Notes under the pieces: model-generated
Database searches by the model: none
What the model was told of the DNA's origin: nothing
The model's input: the letters and a program-made list of their open reading frames with translations, nothing else
Assembly (NCBI RefSeq): GCF_031179285.1
Contig: NZ_JAPSHY010000008.1
Coordinates: 1 to 64,000, forward strand
Length of the DNA: 64,000 bases
Direction of reading: 5' to 3'
DNA from: Microbacterium sp.
Lineage (GTDB): Bacteria > Actinomycetota > Actinomycetes > Actinomycetales > Microbacteriaceae
In this document: positions 7,728-17,834 of the stretch, in pieces
Numbering within the stretch: position 1 is the first letter of the stretch
How the letters are laid out: the number at the start of each line of letters is the position of its first letter
Position numbers and translations under genes: made by a program

Positions 7728-9221
7728 TCAGGCCGCGCGGGGTCTGAATCGTCGAGGCGGCGGATCGATACCTGCCCAGGTAGCAGCAAGCGCAAGGCGT
7801 GGTTTCAATACGACGGTGTCGCCGGATGGATGATGCAGAACGAAGTCGCCCTTGTCCTCGCGACTTATTCGCCAGCGACCGTGGTGGAGGTTCATATGGT
7901 GAAAGCGGCAGAGCAGGATGCCTCGGTCGACGTCTGTTCGACCGCCGTCGCTGAAATGGTCGACGTGGTGGGCCTCGCAGTATGAAGCGGGACGGTCGCA
8001 CCCTCGCCATCGGCATCCGCCGTCGCGGATGGCCAGGGCGATCCGCTGTTTCGGCGTGAACAGTCGCTGTTCACGGCCGACGTCGAGCGGATTCCCCGCA
8101 CGATCGACCGAGACACGAACGGTTCCGGCATCGCAGGCGTGCTGATCTGCCATCGGGCCGGGAACGGTGATGAGGCCGTCTTCCGTGCGCGCGGGAGCGG
8201 TCGGTTCGTCGGCCCTTGCGGCAGTGTCGACGACTTGCACCAGGCGGACGCCCGCCTGCCGTGTGCCGAAGACGGACTTCGCGTCAGCGAGGGCACCTGC
8301 GCGCAGCACATCGAGGATGAGGTCGTAGGCAAGCTGATCGTTGGTGCGGGGATCGGTGCTGAGTTCCTCGGCGCGCGCTCTTTCCGTGTCATCCACGAAC
8401 CTCGGTCCGCCGCGGCGTGGACGCAGTGCGCTGTCGACGATCGTCTGCACCCAGGCGGCGCCCTCGTCATCGAAAGCGATGTTCGCGTGACGCCTGCCGT
8501 CGGCGTCGGTGTACATGCGGAGCGAACGGCGCTCGAAGCGTTCGTCGAATCGGCGCATGGCGCCGTCGGGATCCAGTTGATCGCGGATCGTTCGTGCCGC
8601 GTTCCGAAGCTCTTCCGGCGTTCGTTGGGGCGCCTCGAGGATGAGCTGCCCCACGGCGAGACCCCAGACCTCACGCGCTTCCCGCGAGTCGTCGGGTGGC
8701 TCGCCGAGGCCGCGGAGGATCGCGTCATGCTGCGCGGATGAGATCTCGTCGCGCATCAGCGAGGCGCCGAGCGGCGCGTGCCAGGGCGACGAATCCGCCC
8801 GGTCCGCGGCTGGAGGAGCGGGAGCGTCGGATTCCACGTCAGCGACCTGCGGGCTTGCCGGCGATTTGTCACTCTTCACGGCATCGAGCACGGCCTCGCC
8901 CAGCCGGATCTGCTTCTGCGCTTCGTTTCGGCTGACCCCGGTGAGCTCCTGCACGAGCCCTGCGGGGTTTCGGTGTCCGCGCGTCTGCGCCAGCCCGGCA
9001 TGGCCGACTTCCCGCGTCGAGCGGGCCGCCGCGATCCCTGCTCCGACAATGCCGATCCGCTCCGCGCCTCGCATCAATCCACTCGCGAAGCCGATCACGT
9101 CGACGATCTCCTTGTCATCGAGCGCGGACATGCGATCGGCAAGTTCTTCTCCGTCGGCATCCGCCCCGAGCAAGGCGCGCAGCGCCGCCACCTGCGCGTC
9201 GATCTCGGAGAAGATTGCCAT
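7728..9221 (-). CDS. DUF222-HNH endonuclease (13E12 family)
   Basis: A 497-residue protein of the DUF222/13E12 repeat family, which is multi-copy in many actinobacteria and has no settled role. Residues about 1-340 are the helical DUF222 region (VQELTGVSRNEAQKQIRLGE). The C-terminus is an HNH nuclease: C-R-W-R-G-C, then CEAHHVDHFSDGGRTDVDR and GILLCRFHHMNLHHGRW, with paired cysteines and the HH...N...H core intact. It reads as full length and intact. The genes on both sides are frameshifted. DUF222-HNH proteins have been suspected of being mobile or selfish, but no flanking repeats are visible here. Confidence 0.9.
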   Translation of the reverse strand: MAIFSEIDAQVAALRALLGADADGEELADRMSALDDKEIVDVIGFASGLMRGAERIGIVGAGIAAARSTREVGHAGLAQTRGHRNPAGLVQELTGVSRNEAQKQIRLGEAVLDAVKSDKSPASPQVADVESDAPAPPAADRADSSPWHAPLGASLMRDEISSAQHDAILRGLGEPPDDSREAREVWGLAVGQLILEAPQRTPEELRNAARTIRDQLDPDGAMRRFDERFERRSLRMYTDADGRRHANIAFDDEGAAWVQTIVDSALRPRRGGPRFVDDTERARAEELSTDPRTNDQLAYDLILDVLRAGALADAKSVFGTRQAGVRLVQVVDTAARADEPTAPARTEDGLITVPGPMADQHACDAGTVRVSVDRAGNPLDVGREQRLFTPKQRIALAIRDGGCRWRGCDRPASYCEAHHVDHFSDGGRTDVDRGILLCRFHHMNLHHGRWRISREDKGDFVLHHPSGDTVVLKPRLALAATWAGIDPPPRRFRPRAA

Positions 9222-9344
9222 ACTTCATGATCCACCGGGCCACCGACATTCGGATATCCAGACGAAGGATCGAGGGGCGCGCGCCATCACGGATGGGTAA
9301 CGACTTCTTCGGTCCCGGTCCGAGGAACATCTCCGTCCTGGAAC

Positions 9345-10207
9345 ATGACGGAGATGGTGCTGCCCGCAGACTCGCACGTGCACAGCGAATGGTCCTGGGA
9401 TACGGGCGGTCCGTCGTCCGTCGCAAGCGGACGCATGCGCGCGACCTGCGCGCGCGCCATGCGCATCGGATTGCCCGCACTCGCCTTCACCGAGCACCTC
9501 GACGCTCCACGCTCCTGGCGGTCAGAGTCGAAGGACCTCATGTCGCACCAGCAGGACCTCTTGACCAGGATGGCCTGGTCGACCCGGAGTGGCTCGACGT
9601 CGCCGGATTCCTGGAGAACATCGCTCGCTGCAGGCATGAGTTCCCCGATCTCACCATCCTCGCCGGCGTCGAGTTCGGGCAGCCGCATCTGAGCGAGTCA
9701 GAGGTGACTTCGATCGTCGATCTGCGTTCCCTCGATCGCGTCAACGGCTCGCTTCACACTCTCGCGATGGGAGCATCACCCAGAGCAGAGCCGGGCACCC
9801 TCTTCCGGGAGCAGTCCCCGGTCGACGTGATGTGGGCGTACCTGACCGAGGCGGTCGCGATGGCGAACAGCTCCGCGTACTTCGATGTGTTCACGCATCT
9901 CGACTACGCGGTGAGATTGTGGCCGGTCGGTGACGCCGGCCCGTTCGATCCACGGAGGTTCGAAGAGGGGTTTCGGGCTGCCATGGCCGCGATCGCGTCG
10001 AGTGGCCGCGCGCTCGAGATGAACACCCGACGGCTCTGGCCTTGGATGCCCCAATGGTGGGTGGAAGAAGGCGGGCGCTGGGTCACCTTCGGAAGCGACG
10101 CCCACACTCCTGAGGCGCTCGCAGCGAACTTTCCTGAAGCCGTCGCGATGCTCGAGCACTTCGATTTTCGTCCAGGCTCCAGACCAGAGGAGTTCTGGAG
10201 CAGATGA
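9345..10207 (+). pseudogene. PHP-domain histidinol-phosphatase-like protein, frameshifted
   Basis: The N-terminal metal site (LPADSHVHSEWSWDT; GLPALAFTEHLDAPRSW) is in the frame of ATG 9345. The rest (DGLVDPEWLDVAGFLENIAR; DLTILAGVEFGQPHL; FDVFTHLDYAVRL; VTFGSDAHTPEALAAN) is in the frame one base back, ending at 10207. The break is near 9568 in TTGACCAGGATGG, where one extra G in the GG run (giving TR-DGLVDPEW) would restore about 287 residues, normal for the HisK-like PHP family. ATG 9354 is an alternative start, with GAACAT 7 bases before it. It is the second one-base deletion within about 2 kb. Confidence 0.8.
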
Positions 10208-10229
10208 CGATGTCCCGTCGCCCGCTGTC

Positions 10230-11639
10230 TCACCCCTGAACGCGCGCGATCCACTCCTCGACCTCGTCGGCCGTCCGCGGGATCGCCGCTGAGAGATTTA
10301 CCGCACCGGATTCGGTCATGAGGATGTCATCCTCGATCCGCACACCGATCCCTCGCAGTTCGGCGGGCACGGTCAGATCGTCGATCTGGAAGTACAGCCC
10401 GGGCTCGATGGTGAAGACCATGCCCGGCTCAAGGATGCCGTCGTAGTACATCTCGCGGCGCGCCTGAGCGCAGTCGTGCACATCGATTCCGAGGTGATGC
10501 GACGTGCCGTGCACCATGTAGCGCCGGTGCTGTCCGCCGGCATCCGCGTCCAGCGCTTCCTCGGCGGTCACCGGCAGCAGACCCCACTCCGCGACACGGG
10601 CGGCGATCACCTGCATCGCGGCCTCGTGCACGGTACGGAAGCGAACTCCGACGCGAGCAGCAGCGAAGGCAGCGTCCGCGGCCTCGAGGACGGCGTCGTA
10701 CACGCGGCGCTGCACGTCCGTGAACCTGCCGGAGACCGGAAGCGTCCGGGTGATGTCGGCCGTGTACAGACTGTCGGCCTCGACGCCGGCGTCCACGAGG
10801 ATGAGATCGCCGGGCACGACCGTTCCATCGTTGCGCGTCCAGTGCAGGTAGCAGGCGTGCGGCCCGGAGGCCGCGATCGTGTCGTACCCCTCGCCGTTGC
10901 CCTCCTCGCGGGCCCGACGGTGGAACACGCCCTCCACGACACGCTCACCGCGAGCGTGAGCGGCAGCCTCGGGCAGCGCGCGGATGATGTCCTCGAACCC
11001 GCGAGCGGTGATGTCGACGGCCCGGCGCATCTCGGCGATCTCGAACTCGTCCTTGACCAGCCGCAGCTCCGAGACGAAACGGTCGAGCTCGTCGTCGGAG
11101 CCGAGCACGACCTCGCCATCGACGGCGGCGAACTCATCGAGATGGGCGGTCGGGATGGCCAGATCGGTCGCGACGCCGGCGAGGGACGGCCGGGGGCCGA
11201 TCCAGAACTCACCGACGGTGGCATCCGCATAGAACTCCGGCGTCGTGCGGTCAGCGCGCTCGCGGAAGTACAGGGTCACGTCGTGACCGTCGCCCGTCGG
11301 TTCGAAGACGAGCACCGAGTCCGGCTCGGCGTCCGAGGCCCATCCGGTCAGATGCGCGAAAGCGGAGTGCGCGCGGAAGACGTAGTCGGTGTCGTTGCTT
11401 CGCTGCTTGAGGGAGCCTGCCGGGATGACCAGTCGCTTTCCGGGGAAGGCTGCTGACACCGCGGCGCGACGCGCAGCAGCATAGGGCGCCTGCTCGCGAG
11501 CGGTCGGCACGGTGTCGGGCCGGTCAGCCCATCCGGTCGAGATCGTGTCGAGGAAGCCGCGCGGGAACGGCTGCTTGCGGTTGGTGGTGCTGTTCTCGGC
11601 CGTGGGCTCTGCGATCGTGTCGCGCTGTCCGGTGCTCAT
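10230..11639 (-). CDS. Xaa-Pro aminopeptidase (aminopeptidase P)
   Basis: A 469-residue M24B metallopeptidase that removes N-terminal residues preceding proline, predicted cytosolic. The N-terminal creatinase-like domain includes RLVIPAGSLKQRSNDTDYVF. The pita-bread catalytic domain carries the five metal ligands: the two Asp in VDAGVEADSLYTADITRT, His in HGTSHHLGIDVHD, Glu in FTIEPGLYFQ and Glu in GVRIEDDILMTESG. Length is normal for actinobacterial PepP. A GAGACT hexamer ends 6 bases before the ATG, without a ribosome binding site, suggesting a leaderless message. It converges with the PHP pseudogene, 22 bases apart. Confidence 0.93.
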   Translation of the reverse strand: MSTGQRDTIAEPTAENSTTNRKQPFPRGFLDTISTGWADRPDTVPTAREQAPYAAARRAAVSAAFPGKRLVIPAGSLKQRSNDTDYVFRAHSAFAHLTGWASDAEPDSVLVFEPTGDGHDVTLYFRERADRTTPEFYADATVGEFWIGPRPSLAGVATDLAIPTAHLDEFAAVDGEVVLGSDDELDRFVSELRLVKDEFEIAEMRRAVDITARGFEDIIRALPEAAAHARGERVVEGVFHRRAREEGNGEGYDTIAASGPHACYLHWTRNDGTVVPGDLILVDAGVEADSLYTADITRTLPVSGRFTDVQRRVYDAVLEAADAAFAAARVGVRFRTVHEAAMQVIAARVAEWGLLPVTAEEALDADAGGQHRRYMVHGTSHHLGIDVHDCAQARREMYYDGILEPGMVFTIEPGLYFQIDDLTVPAELRGIGVRIEDDILMTESGAVNLSAAIPRTADEVEEWIARVQG

Positions 11640-11683
11640 CCATCCAGTCTCTCACCTGACGCGGAGCGGGCAAATGCCCGGTT

Positions 11684-12706
11684 TCAGCCGGCCGGTTCGA
11701 GCTGCACGATCAGCGCTCGGTGGTCGCTGCCACCGGCGTCCTCGAGCACCCGGGATCCGGTCGGACGCCAGTTCGGCGAGGCCATCACATGATCGATGGG
11801 TGCTCCGGCCAGGGCGGGGAACGAGCTCGGCCAGGTGCCGGTGAGTCCATTGCCGGTGCGGGATGCCGCGTCACGGCAGTGGCCCATGTCGCCGCCGTCG
11901 ACGCCGAGGGAAGCCATATGGTCCACGGTCGCATTGAAGTCGCCGGCGAGGATGAAGTCGCCCGCGGGGCACTGGTCTGCGATCCACTTCAGATCGGAGC
12001 GCCACAGCTCCATCTCCTCGAACCGCGGCGCGACCGCGTGCACCGCCACGATCGTGGGACCGGCGCCGTCGAGCGGCATCAGCACGGCGCTGGGAACGGA
12101 GCCGGTGTTGCTCGAGCCGTCCTCGGACGACTGGATGACCGAATAGTCACCGAGCTCGGGGGAGACGAGCACCGTCGTCTGCCACGACTGCGGCCCGTCC
12201 GGCACATCGGGGCGGAACTGCACGTGGTGCACCCACATCGGGTGTCCCTGCTCGCGGAGCATGACCGCGATGCTCTCGCCCACCGACTGCGCTGTCTCCG
12301 GCAGTGACACGACATCCGCCTCCTGCTCGAGGATGCGCGATGCGATCTCTTCGGCAGCAACCGCTTCTCCTGCGGTGTTCCAGGTCATGACGCGGATGCT
12401 GGACTCCGTTGTCGCCGGCAGCGAGGATGCGCCGAATCCCCTGGTCGCACCGATCGCTCCGGTGGCGGCCGCCCCCAGCAGGGCGACGATCAGCACGGAC
12501 GCGGCGAAGCCGCGGAGCGGACGCGCGATGAGCAGCAGGAGGGCCAGCACGGCGACCACGAGGAAACCGGCCAGCACGAGTCCCCGTACGGCCACGAGCT
12601 GCGTGAACGGATAGGTCTGCTCGAGGTGGAAGAACTGCGGCCACACCACGACCGCGGTCCCGATCGCGAGCAGCACCGTGAACAGAATCCCCAGGAGACG
12701 AAGCAT
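11684..12706 (-). CDS. Endonuclease/exonuclease/phosphatase (EEP) membrane protein
   Basis: A 340-residue protein with three N-terminal transmembrane helices in the first 100 residues (LGILFTVLLAIGTAVVVW; GLVLAGFLVVAVLALLLLIA; FAASVLIVALLGAAATGAIG) and an extracytoplasmic EEP domain. EEP motifs are RVMTWNTAGEAV, SLPETAQS, LAGDFNATVDHM and the closing GGSDHRALIVQ; the usual N/E/D/H catalytic set is present. Start at ATG 12706, where a TAGGCT box ends 7 bases upstream. The longer upstream reading is antisense to the neighbouring PHP gene. The substrate could be a nucleic acid or a phospholipid/inositol phosphate; sequence alone does not decide. Confidence 0.87.
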   Translation of the reverse strand: MLRLLGILFTVLLAIGTAVVVWPQFFHLEQTYPFTQLVAVRGLVLAGFLVVAVLALLLLIARPLRGFAASVLIVALLGAAATGAIGATRGFGASSLPATTESSIRVMTWNTAGEAVAAEEIASRILEQEADVVSLPETAQSVGESIAVMLREQGHPMWVHHVQFRPDVPDGPQSWQTTVLVSPELGDYSVIQSSEDGSSNTGSVPSAVLMPLDGAGPTIVAVHAVAPRFEEMELWRSDLKWIADQCPAGDFILAGDFNATVDHMASLGVDGGDMGHCRDAASRTGNGLTGTWPSSFPALAGAPIDHVMASPNWRPTGSRVLEDAGGSDHRALIVQLEPAG

Positions 12707-12713
12707 CGGATCA

Positions 12714-12719
12714 AGCCTA
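12714..12719 (-). promoter_or_regulatory. -10 element for the EEP-protein gene
   Basis: TAGGCT on the minus strand ends 7 bases before ATG 12706. On the opposite strand, TACGCT at 12791-12796 serves the divergent PHP gene in the same 96-base spacer. Confidence 0.45.
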
Positions 12720-12802
12720 GGAGCGGAGCCTGTGAAGTTTCTGCCGCGGCCCGGCCCGGTGCCATCGCGTCCCCCTGGCTCGGCGCTCGGTACGCTCGGA
12801 GG

Positions 12803-13678
12803 ATGGCCGCCGATCAGTCCCATCGATTCGCGGGTCCCGCGGACCTGCACCTGCACTCCAATCATTCCGACGGCACAGAGGCACCGGCGGAGGTCGTCCG
12901 CCAGGCGCATCGGCACGGCCTCGCCACCATCGCACTCACCGATCACGACCGCACCACCGGCTGGGATGAGGCCGCGGCGGAGGCAGCGCGACTGGACATG
13001 ACCTTCCTTCCCGGGATGGAGCTGTCGGCGAAGCACGAATGGCGAAGTGTTCATGTGCTGGCCTACCTGTTCGATCCCGAGGATCGCGCGTTGCGTGCTG
13101 AGACCGATCGGATCCGATCGGATCGGATCGGACGCGCGGAGCGGATCGTCCGCAACATCGGCCGCGACTACGACCTGCACTGGGATGACGTCGTGGCCCA
13201 GACCACGCTGGACGCGACCGTCGGTCGCCCACACATCGCCGACGCGCTCATCGCCCGCGGCATCGTACGAGACCGCACCGAGGCCTTCGACGGCATCCTT
13301 CACCCGCGCGAGGGCTACTATGAGCCGCACTACGCACCCGACCCGCTCACGGCGGTGCGGCTGATCACGGACGCCGGAGGTGTTGCGATCATCGCGCACC
13401 CGGTGACCACGGGACGTGATCGCATGATGCCGGTGGCCTTCATCGAGCGCCTCATCGCCGCCGGCCTCGGCGGATTCGAGATCGAGCACCGGGAGAACAC
13501 GGCTGCAGGCAAGAAGGTGCTGCGCGATCTTGCGGTGAAGCACGATCTCATCGTGACCGGATCCAGCGACTACCACGGCGGGGGCAAGCCCAACCGGCCG
13601 GGGGAGAACACCACCTCCGACGAGATGGTCGCGCGCCTGATCAGCCGCGCCAGCGGATCGGCACCGCGCTATCCCTGA
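12803..13678 (+). CDS. PHP-domain phosphoesterase (RNase AM/YciV-like)
   Basis: A 291-residue PHP-superfamily phosphoesterase resembling YciV/RNase AM, enzymes that act on 3',5'-nucleoside bisphosphates or RNA 5' ends. Metal motifs are DLHLHSNHSDG (about residue 14), LTDHDRTTGWDEA, GMELSAK, IIAHPVT and GSSDYHGGGK near the C-terminus. All expected His/Asp/Glu ligands appear intact, unlike the broken PHP gene 3 kb away. A short tandem GATCG run at about 13100-13128 encodes the Arg-rich helix TDRIRSDRIGRAERI. Start ATG 12803 has TACGCT 6 bases upstream; GGAGG abuts it too closely to act as a normal ribosome binding site. Confidence 0.88.
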   Translation: MAADQSHRFAGPADLHLHSNHSDGTEAPAEVVRQAHRHGLATIALTDHDRTTGWDEAAAEAARLDMTFLPGMELSAKHEWRSVHVLAYLFDPEDRALRAETDRIRSDRIGRAERIVRNIGRDYDLHWDDVVAQTTLDATVGRPHIADALIARGIVRDRTEAFDGILHPREGYYEPHYAPDPLTAVRLITDAGGVAIIAHPVTTGRDRMMPVAFIERLIAAGLGGFEIEHRENTAAGKKVLRDLAVKHDLIVTGSSDYHGGGKPNRPGENTTSDEMVARLISRASGSAPRYP

Positions 13679-13692
13679 CGGTTCGGCGTTCT

Positions 13693-13720
13693 GTCGGCAG
13701 ACTCCCGGCCGTCTGCCGAC
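13693..13720. terminator. Hairpin between PHP gene and DUF817 gene
   Basis: A perfect 10-bp inverted repeat (GTCGGCAGAC / GTCTGCCGAC) with an 8-base loop lies 14 bases after the PHP stop and 9 bases before the TACGGT box of the next gene. It lacks a T-run. It could end the PHP transcript or act as an operator overlapping the -35 region. Confidence 0.5.
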
Positions 13721-13729
13721 GGACGCTGA

Positions 13730-13735
13730 TACGGT
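13730..13735 (+). promoter_or_regulatory. -10 element for the DUF817 gene
   Basis: TACGGT ends 6 bases before ATG 13742, directly downstream of the 10-bp inverted repeat. Confidence 0.45.
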
Positions 13736-14618
13736 CCGGGCATGCAACGAGCGACTTCCCTCGAGCGTCGCGTTGACGCCATCGCCCACCGGATCCTGCT
13801 CGATGCACCGCGAAACGGCACGCGGGCGTGGCTGGTCGAGTTCAGCGTCTTCGTCCTGAAGCAGGCATGGGCGTGCATCTTCGGTGCAGCTCTGCTGCTC
13901 GCGATCGTCGCCGCGCGATTGTGGTACCCAGACGAGGCGGTGATCGCCCGCAACGATGCCCTGACGATCGTCGCCGTCCTCATCCAGATCGGGATGCTCG
14001 CCCTGAGGCTGGAAACCGGCCGCGAACTCTGGGTGATCGTGCTCTTCCACATCACGGGCACGGCGATGGAGCTGTTCAAGACCGACGTCGGGTCATGGGC
14101 GTACGCGGCTGAGGGCGTCCTGCGGATCGGTGGCGTCCCGCTGTTCAGTGGATTCATGTATGCGGCGGTCGGCTCATACATGGTGCGCGTGCACCGGCTG
14201 TTCGATCTGGGGTTCACACGGTATCCACGGCGCTGGCTGACCACCGTGGTCGCGGCCTTCATCTATGCGAACTTCTTCACGCATCACTTCTGGTGGGACC
14301 TGCGCTGGGTCCTGCTCGCCGCCGTCGTCGTGCTCTGGATGCCGACCGTCCTGCACGCCCGGGTGTGGCGGTACACCCTGCGGCTGCCGCTGCTCGCGGT
14401 GTTCGCGGGGGTCGCGGTCTTCATCTACCTCGCCGAGAACATCGGCACCTGGGCGGGAGCGTGGGCGTATCCCGACCAGGTCGACGGCTGGCAGCCCGTG
14501 TCGCCGAGCAAGCTGATCTCGTGGTTCCTGCTCATGATCATCTCGGTCGTGATGGTCACCTGGGTCTACCCGCCGAGAGCGCCGGAACACCGTGCGGTCT
14601 CCGGCATCGGGAACGACG

Positions 14619-14648
14619 AAGGGGCGGATGCCGCAGCATCCGCCCCTT
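14619..14648. terminator. Hairpin terminator of the DEAD-box gene
   Basis: A 13-bp GC-rich stem (AAGGGGCGGATGC / GCATCCGCCCCTT) with a CGCA loop starts 11 bases past the helicase stop on the minus strand. A T-rich tract follows on that strand. It lies inside the 3' coding part of the DUF817 gene. Confidence 0.7.
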
Positions 14649-14658
14649 CGGACAGCGA

Positions 14659-16176
<1,518 letters not shown>

Positions 16177-16353
16177 TTCTTCAGTGCCTGTCCGGCGACC
16201 CTTCGCAGAGCTCAGTGGTCGCCTCGAAAACGGATCCACGCCGTCTCTTGTGCCACAGGCGCGGGGCCCCGCTCCAACGGCAGGGCAGGACCAGCCTACC
16301 CGAGGGGGCTGGAAGGACCGGGATGAGTGTCGCGCGCGAGTATTGTGAGGGGC

Positions 16354-17064
16354 GTGGTGGAATGGTTCTGGAAGCGCAAGGCGCCTCGGCGCACGCTGAT
16401 GCTGCGCAGCCGCGGCGATCAGGGAGACGCGACGCGAGTGGACTTCGCCGAGCTCGCCCCGGAGCTCAACCGGTTCCTCGGACAGGCCGCCTACCTGCAG
16501 CTGGGCTATTTCGAGACGCTGACCCGCCTGATCCGCGCGACGCCCGAGCTCTCCGAAAAGGAAGCGCTGTCGCGGGCGGCCGGGGCGGCTCTCAGCAAGC
16601 ACCGCGCGATCGTCGAGCTGATCGCATCACGCGGCGAGGACCCGACGCAGCTCATGCTTCCCTTCCGCGAGCACCTCGACGCGTTCCGCCGCAAGACCAT
16701 CGGAGCGCGGCCGCGCGAGACCCTGCTGGCCGTCTACATCACCGCAGGCATGCTCGATGACTTCTATCTGGCGCTCGCCGCCAGCTATGGCGAGACCGGT
16801 CGGCGCGTCGCCGACATCCTCCGTGAGGACGACGACCGGCACGAGATCGTCGCCATCATCCAGCTCACGATCGAGAGCGACGAGGAATGGCGTTCGCTGC
16901 TGTCCATGTGGGCCCGCCGCCTCGTCGGCGACACCCTGCTGGTGTGCCGCGCAGCGCTCCGCCCCGAGCGCCTCGCCGTCGACGAGGAACGCGTCGAGCC
17001 GGTGTACACCGAGCTGATGGGCGCTCACGCCCGACGCATGGACGCGATGGGACTGGCGTCCTGA
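16354..17064 (+). CDS. Ferritin-like fold (MiaE-like) protein
   Basis: A 236-residue all-helical protein of the MiaE_2/ferritin-like group found beside DEAD-box helicases in actinobacteria. The opening is VVEWFWKRKAPRR. Candidate iron-ligand segments are YLQLGYFETLTR, ALSKHRAIVELI and DDDRHEIVAII; I can see the acidic and His residues but cannot confirm a di-iron site. MiaE hydroxylates a modified tRNA adenosine, but that activity is not established for this branch. GTG 16354 was chosen because TATTGT ends 7 bases upstream; GTG 16357 and GTG 16327 are alternatives. Confidence 0.82.
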   Translation: MVEWFWKRKAPRRTLMLRSRGDQGDATRVDFAELAPELNRFLGQAAYLQLGYFETLTRLIRATPELSEKEALSRAAGAALSKHRAIVELIASRGEDPTQLMLPFREHLDAFRRKTIGARPRETLLAVYITAGMLDDFYLALAASYGETGRRVADILREDDDRHEIVAIIQLTIESDEEWRSLLSMWARRLVGDTLLVCRAALRPERLAVDEERVEPVYTELMGAHARRMDAMGLAS

Positions 17065-17085
17065 GGGTGAGACGACGGCGGCCGA

Positions 17086-17107
17086 TACCGCTGCACGTGC
17101 AGCGGTA
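17086..17107. terminator. 22-bp perfect palindrome between convergent genes
   Basis: TACCGCTGCAC/GTGCAGCGGTA is an uninterrupted 11+11 palindrome lying 21 bases after the ferritin-like stop and 26 bases before the end of the convergent membrane-protein gene. It could form a transcription-terminating hairpin for both genes, though it lacks a T-run and has no natural loop. A protein-binding dyad is the alternative. Confidence 0.5.
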
Positions 17108-17133
17108 GGCAGCCGGATGGCGGAATGCCGCGG

Positions 17134-17421
17134 TCAGATGCCGAGCGCGGCCCGGCGTTCGGCGTCGCCGCGACGACGCAGGGCATCGACGGCGAGCGTG
17201 GCGGCGACGGCGATGAGGACGGCGCCGAGGATGCTGGCGAGCCACAGCCAGAAGCTGTCCTCGCCGACGCCGGCCCACTGCATCGCCGTGTAGATGATCC
17301 CGGCGGACACCGTGGCGATCGCCGGGGTGACTGCCGCACCGCGAAGGCCCCGATCACCGATCAGAAAGTGTGCGGCGATTCCGAGGGCGCACGCGGCGAT
17401 GAGGGCGAGAAGGATGTACAT
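17134..17421 (-). CDS. Small hypothetical membrane protein
   Basis: A 95-residue protein with three predicted transmembrane helices (MYILLALIAACALGIAAHFL; AVTPAIATVSAGIIYTAMQW; FWLWLASILGAVLIAVAATL) and an Arg-rich cytoplasmic tail. I do not recognise a named family. It lies 7 bases downstream of the DUF3107 gene on the same strand and is probably co-transcribed with it. The hydrophobic periodicity and conserved-looking start support a real gene. Confidence 0.75.
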   Translation of the reverse strand: MYILLALIAACALGIAAHFLIGDRGLRGAAVTPAIATVSAGIIYTAMQWAGVGEDSFWLWLASILGAVLIAVAATLAVDALRRRGDAERRAALGI

Positions 17422-17428
17422 GGGCGGC

Positions 17429-17653
17429 TCAGGCGACGAAGCCGACGCGTCGCGACTCCTCTGTCCCCAACTCGATGTAGGCGAGGTTCGCCGTCGGCAC
17501 GAGGTAGGAGTTGCCCCTCACATCGGCGAAGCTCAGGTGCGGCGCTCCCTGCTCGAGGGCTCCGGCCACCTGGGCACGGACCTCGTCGGCGGAGGCTCCG
17601 GTGTCGAAGCTCAGTTCGCGGCCGGTGTTGATGATGCCGATGCGGATTTCCAC
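17429..17653 (-). CDS. DUF3107 family protein
   Basis: A 74-residue DUF3107 protein, nearly universal in actinobacteria and of unknown function. It begins MEIRIGIINTGRELSFDT, continues with the helix ADEVRAQVAGALEQG, and ends with the family-typical strand pair RGNSYLVPTANLAYIELG and RRVGFVA. The GTG start has GAGGAG 5 bases upstream, so this gene, unlike many in the window, has a leader. It is divergent from adnA across 181 bases. Confidence 0.9.
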   Translation of the reverse strand: MEIRIGIINTGRELSFDTGASADEVRAQVAGALEQGAPHLSFADVRGNSYLVPTANLAYIELGTEESRRVGFVA

Positions 17654-17822
17654 GCGTGCTCCTCGTGATTCGGGGACGACCTTGCAGTCCGGGGACTGCG
17701 CCCAACTCTACCGTGGGCGTGCCGACCGAGATCGGTCGTCGGTGGAGGTTTCGCCGTGAGCGCACAGCCGTCCGGATCGCGCGCGCAGCATCCGGCAGCG
17801 GGGCGATGTCGGTTCATCCGGC

Positions 17823-17828
17823 TAGCGT
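17823..17828 (+). promoter_or_regulatory. -10 element for leaderless adnA
   Basis: TAGCGT ends 6 bases before the adnA ATG, in the 181-base divergent spacer with the DUF3107 gene. The spacer also holds the small dyad GCAGTCC-GG-GGACTGC (17684-17699). Nothing else is recognisable there. Confidence 0.5.
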
Positions 17829-17834
17829 GGAAGC

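Noticed and set aside
7718..7729. CCTGACGTCAGG palindrome as a terminator or operator
   Set aside because: Only 12 bp without loop or T-run at the HNH stop codon; likely chance in GC-rich DNA.
13085..13135. Tandem GATCGG repeat as a satellite or regulatory array
   Set aside because: It is short, in frame within the PHP gene and explained by an Arg/Ile/Asp-rich helix.
12803..13678. DNA polymerase III or X PHP domain
   Set aside because: The gene encodes a complete stand-alone PHP phosphoesterase with all metal ligands and no polymerase domain.
16177..16602. N-terminal extension of the DEAD-box helicase
   Set aside because: The extension is antisense to the ferritin-like gene and shows no helicase-family sequence before LTTFADLGIDQD.
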